The position numbers were made by a program, and so were the translations under genes. Shown here one piece after another: positions 6,436-7,074 of a stretch of 7,074 bases of DNA (the stretch's first letter is position 1; each line of letters begins with the position of its first letter). Below the pieces are notes generated by a model, which searched no databases, was not told where the DNA came from, and saw only the letters and a list, made by a program, of their open reading frames with translations. The stretch is taken from the NCBI GenBank assembly GCA_028274825.1, contig JAQCMZ010000295.1, forward strand, positions 1 to 7,074, in the 5' to 3' direction. Source of the stretch: Haloferacaceae archaeon (GTDB taxonomy: Archaea > Halobacteriota > Halobacteria > Halobacteriales > Haloferacaceae).

Positions 6436-6440
6436 TTTTT
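6436..6440 (+). terminator. Probable poly-T transcription terminator of the sugar operon
   Basis: TTTTT begins 12 bases after the GH68 stop codon, followed by a second T-rich stretch (CCCTTT, 6443-6448) and TTTT at 6480-6483. Archaeal RNA polymerase often terminates at short T-runs on the non-template strand without a strong hairpin; none is visible here beyond a trivial GCC/GGC pair. The position directly after the last operon gene supports the call. Confidence 0.45.
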
Positions 6441-6630
6441 ATCCCTTTCAGGCAATGAATCGTTTCGGTAAGTGTTCAATTTTCCCCGCCTATCCGAGTA
6501 CCGAGAACGCTCCGTTTACATTCCTCGAATATACTTACATATCAACTCACTTACTTCCTATGGCATAGATCTCCATGGGAGAGAAAGCAATGCTGACCGA
6601 TACGCGCTGTGCATCTCGCACTGCCCATCC

Positions 6631-6638
6631 TAATATAG
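6631..6638 (+). promoter_or_regulatory. Possible TATA box for the ADP-ribosylglycohydrolase gene
   Basis: TAATATAG is the most TATA-like element upstream of the gene. An archaeal start about 25 bases downstream would give a leader of roughly 55 bases. The T-rich stretch at 6681-6687, about 30 bases before the ATG, is an alternative that would give a nearly leaderless mRNA, common in haloarchaea. Neither can be confirmed by eye. Confidence 0.3.
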
Positions 6639-6671
6639 ATTTGATAAGCCTATTTCACTAACTTCGAGAAG

Positions 6672-6695
6672 AGGCAGACAATTTTTCATCTGCTT
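6672..6695 (+). repeat. Short inverted repeat upstream of the ADP-ribosylglycohydrolase start
   Basis: AGGCAGA (6672-6678) can pair with TCTGCTT (6689-6695), one pair being G-U, around an AT-rich 10-base loop. It ends 19 bases before the ATG, so it could be an operator or a 5'-leader hairpin. At this size chance is also plausible. Confidence 0.3.
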
Positions 6696-6714
6696 GCTAA
6701 TAATTGACACATCT

Positions 6715-7074
6715 ATGCCAACGCAGACTGATCGCGCAAACGGAGTGTTGCTCGGACTGGCCTGTGGTGATGCGCTTGGGCGGCCCGTCGAATTCAAGCC
6801 ACCACATAGAATCGTAGAGGAACATAGCCGTGTGACAGAAATGCTGGCGAACGGTACGCATCGACAACCAGCAGGCACCATCACAGATGATACAGAACTT
6901 GCATTGCGTATCGCTCGGAGTTTAGATAAAGAGAGACAGTTTAACCCGCCAGCAGTGGTCGATGGCTTCGTCGAATGGTATGATTCAGACCCATTCGACA
7001 TCGGTGGGCTAACAGCAGCTACATTACGGCGATTGGCTGGTGGTGGCGACTGGGATAAAATCGGTATTGAAGAA
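6715..7074 (+). CDS. ADP-ribosylglycohydrolase family protein (DraG/ARH), N-terminal part
   Basis: These are the first 120 residues of a DraG/ARH-type hydrolase; the gene runs off the window end (family members are usually about 250-350 residues). The family removes ADP-ribose from modified proteins, small molecules or, in some members, nucleic acids, using a dinuclear Mg centre. Visible hallmarks are NGVLLGLACGDALGRPVEF (9-27), the canonical opening segment; AGTITDDTELAL (53-64), where Thr57, Asp58 and Asp59 are expected metal ligands; and DPFDIGGLTAATLRRL (92-107), the usual D-I-G segment. The second metal-binding half lies outside. The ATG at 6715 is chosen because the conserved segment starts right after it; the frame is open upstream to the stop at 6631 but has no ATG. 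No Shine-Dalgarno site is seen, suggesting a leaderless or weak start. Codons such as AGA, ATA, TTA and CTA are commoner than in the operon. Nothing links it functionally to sugar uptake; its true substrate is unknown. Confidence 0.88.
   Translation, partial: MPTQTDRANGVLLGLACGDALGRPVEFKPPHRIVEEHSRVTEMLANGTHRQPAGTITDDTELALRIARSLDKERQFNPPAVVDGFVEWYDSDPFDIGGLTAATLRRLAGGGDWDKIGIEE

Larger units (their letters stand above)
6424..6714. other. AT-richer intergenic region without a convincing gene
   Basis: These 291 bases separate the sugar operon from the ADP-ribosylglycohydrolase gene. They are visibly richer in A/T than the operon. They contain the presumed operon terminator, several TATA-like stretches (TTTACA at 6515-6520, AATATA at 6528-6533, AATATA at 6632-6637), short direct repeats (CCGAG at 6494 and 6501; ACTTAC at 6533 and 6549) and small inverted repeats. 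The only plus-strand ORF of any note (6575-6661, 28 codons) has no ribosome-binding site or recognisable motif. No tRNA or known RNA family is apparent by eye. Confidence 0.6.

Noticed and set aside
6570..6582. Inverted repeat TCTCC-ATG-GGAGA
   Set aside because: The arms are only 5 bp with no extension and no link to a start site; chance is likely.
6575..6661. A 28-codon plus-strand ORF in the intergenic region
   Set aside because: There is no ribosome-binding site, no recognisable motif, and it spans the best TATA-like element of the next gene.

Overview
The window looks like haloarchaeal chromosome or megaplasmid DNA. Reasons are the strong G/C preference at third codon positions, the Asp/Glu-rich proteins, a carbohydrate ABC transporter of the type common in halophilic archaea, short GGAGG-type Shine-Dalgarno sites or overlapping start/stop codons between genes, and a bare poly-T stretch after the last gene of the operon. 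I cannot name the species.

Positions 1-6423 hold one tightly packed plus-strand operon for uptake and breakdown of a sugar, most likely sucrose. In order: the 3' part of a CUT1-type solute-binding protein gene (1-981, its 5' end lies outside the window), a MalF/UgpA-like permease (1035-2027), a MalG/UgpE-like permease (2024-2968), a MsmK/UgpC/MalK-like ATPase with a TOBE-type C-terminal domain (2968-4149), a PfkB-family fructokinase-like kinase (4142-5101) and a GH68 fructosyltransferase/beta-fructofuranosidase (5098-6423). From the first permease onward every junction overlaps by 1-8 bases, which indicates one transcript and translational coupling. A T5 stretch at 6436-6440 is a likely archaeal terminator.

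The genes fit one inferred pathway. Sucrose is bound outside the cell and imported intact by the ABC transporter. It is then cleaved in the cytoplasm by the GH68 enzyme, which has no signal peptide, and the released fructose is phosphorylated by the PfkB kinase. GH68 enzymes are best known as secreted levan or inulin makers, so a leaderless one inside an import operon is the most interesting feature here. Its catalytic-site sequence resembles the Gram-negative bacterial branch more than Bacillus SacB.

Positions 6424-6714 are an AT-richer intergenic stretch with no convincing gene. It is followed by the first 120 codons of an ADP-ribosylglycohydrolase (DraG/ARH) family gene (6715 to the window end), with less GC-biased codon use and probably its own promoter. 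It appears unrelated to the sugar operon and may mark a boundary between DNA of different origin. No RNA genes, CRISPR arrays, insertion sequences or integrase genes were found.
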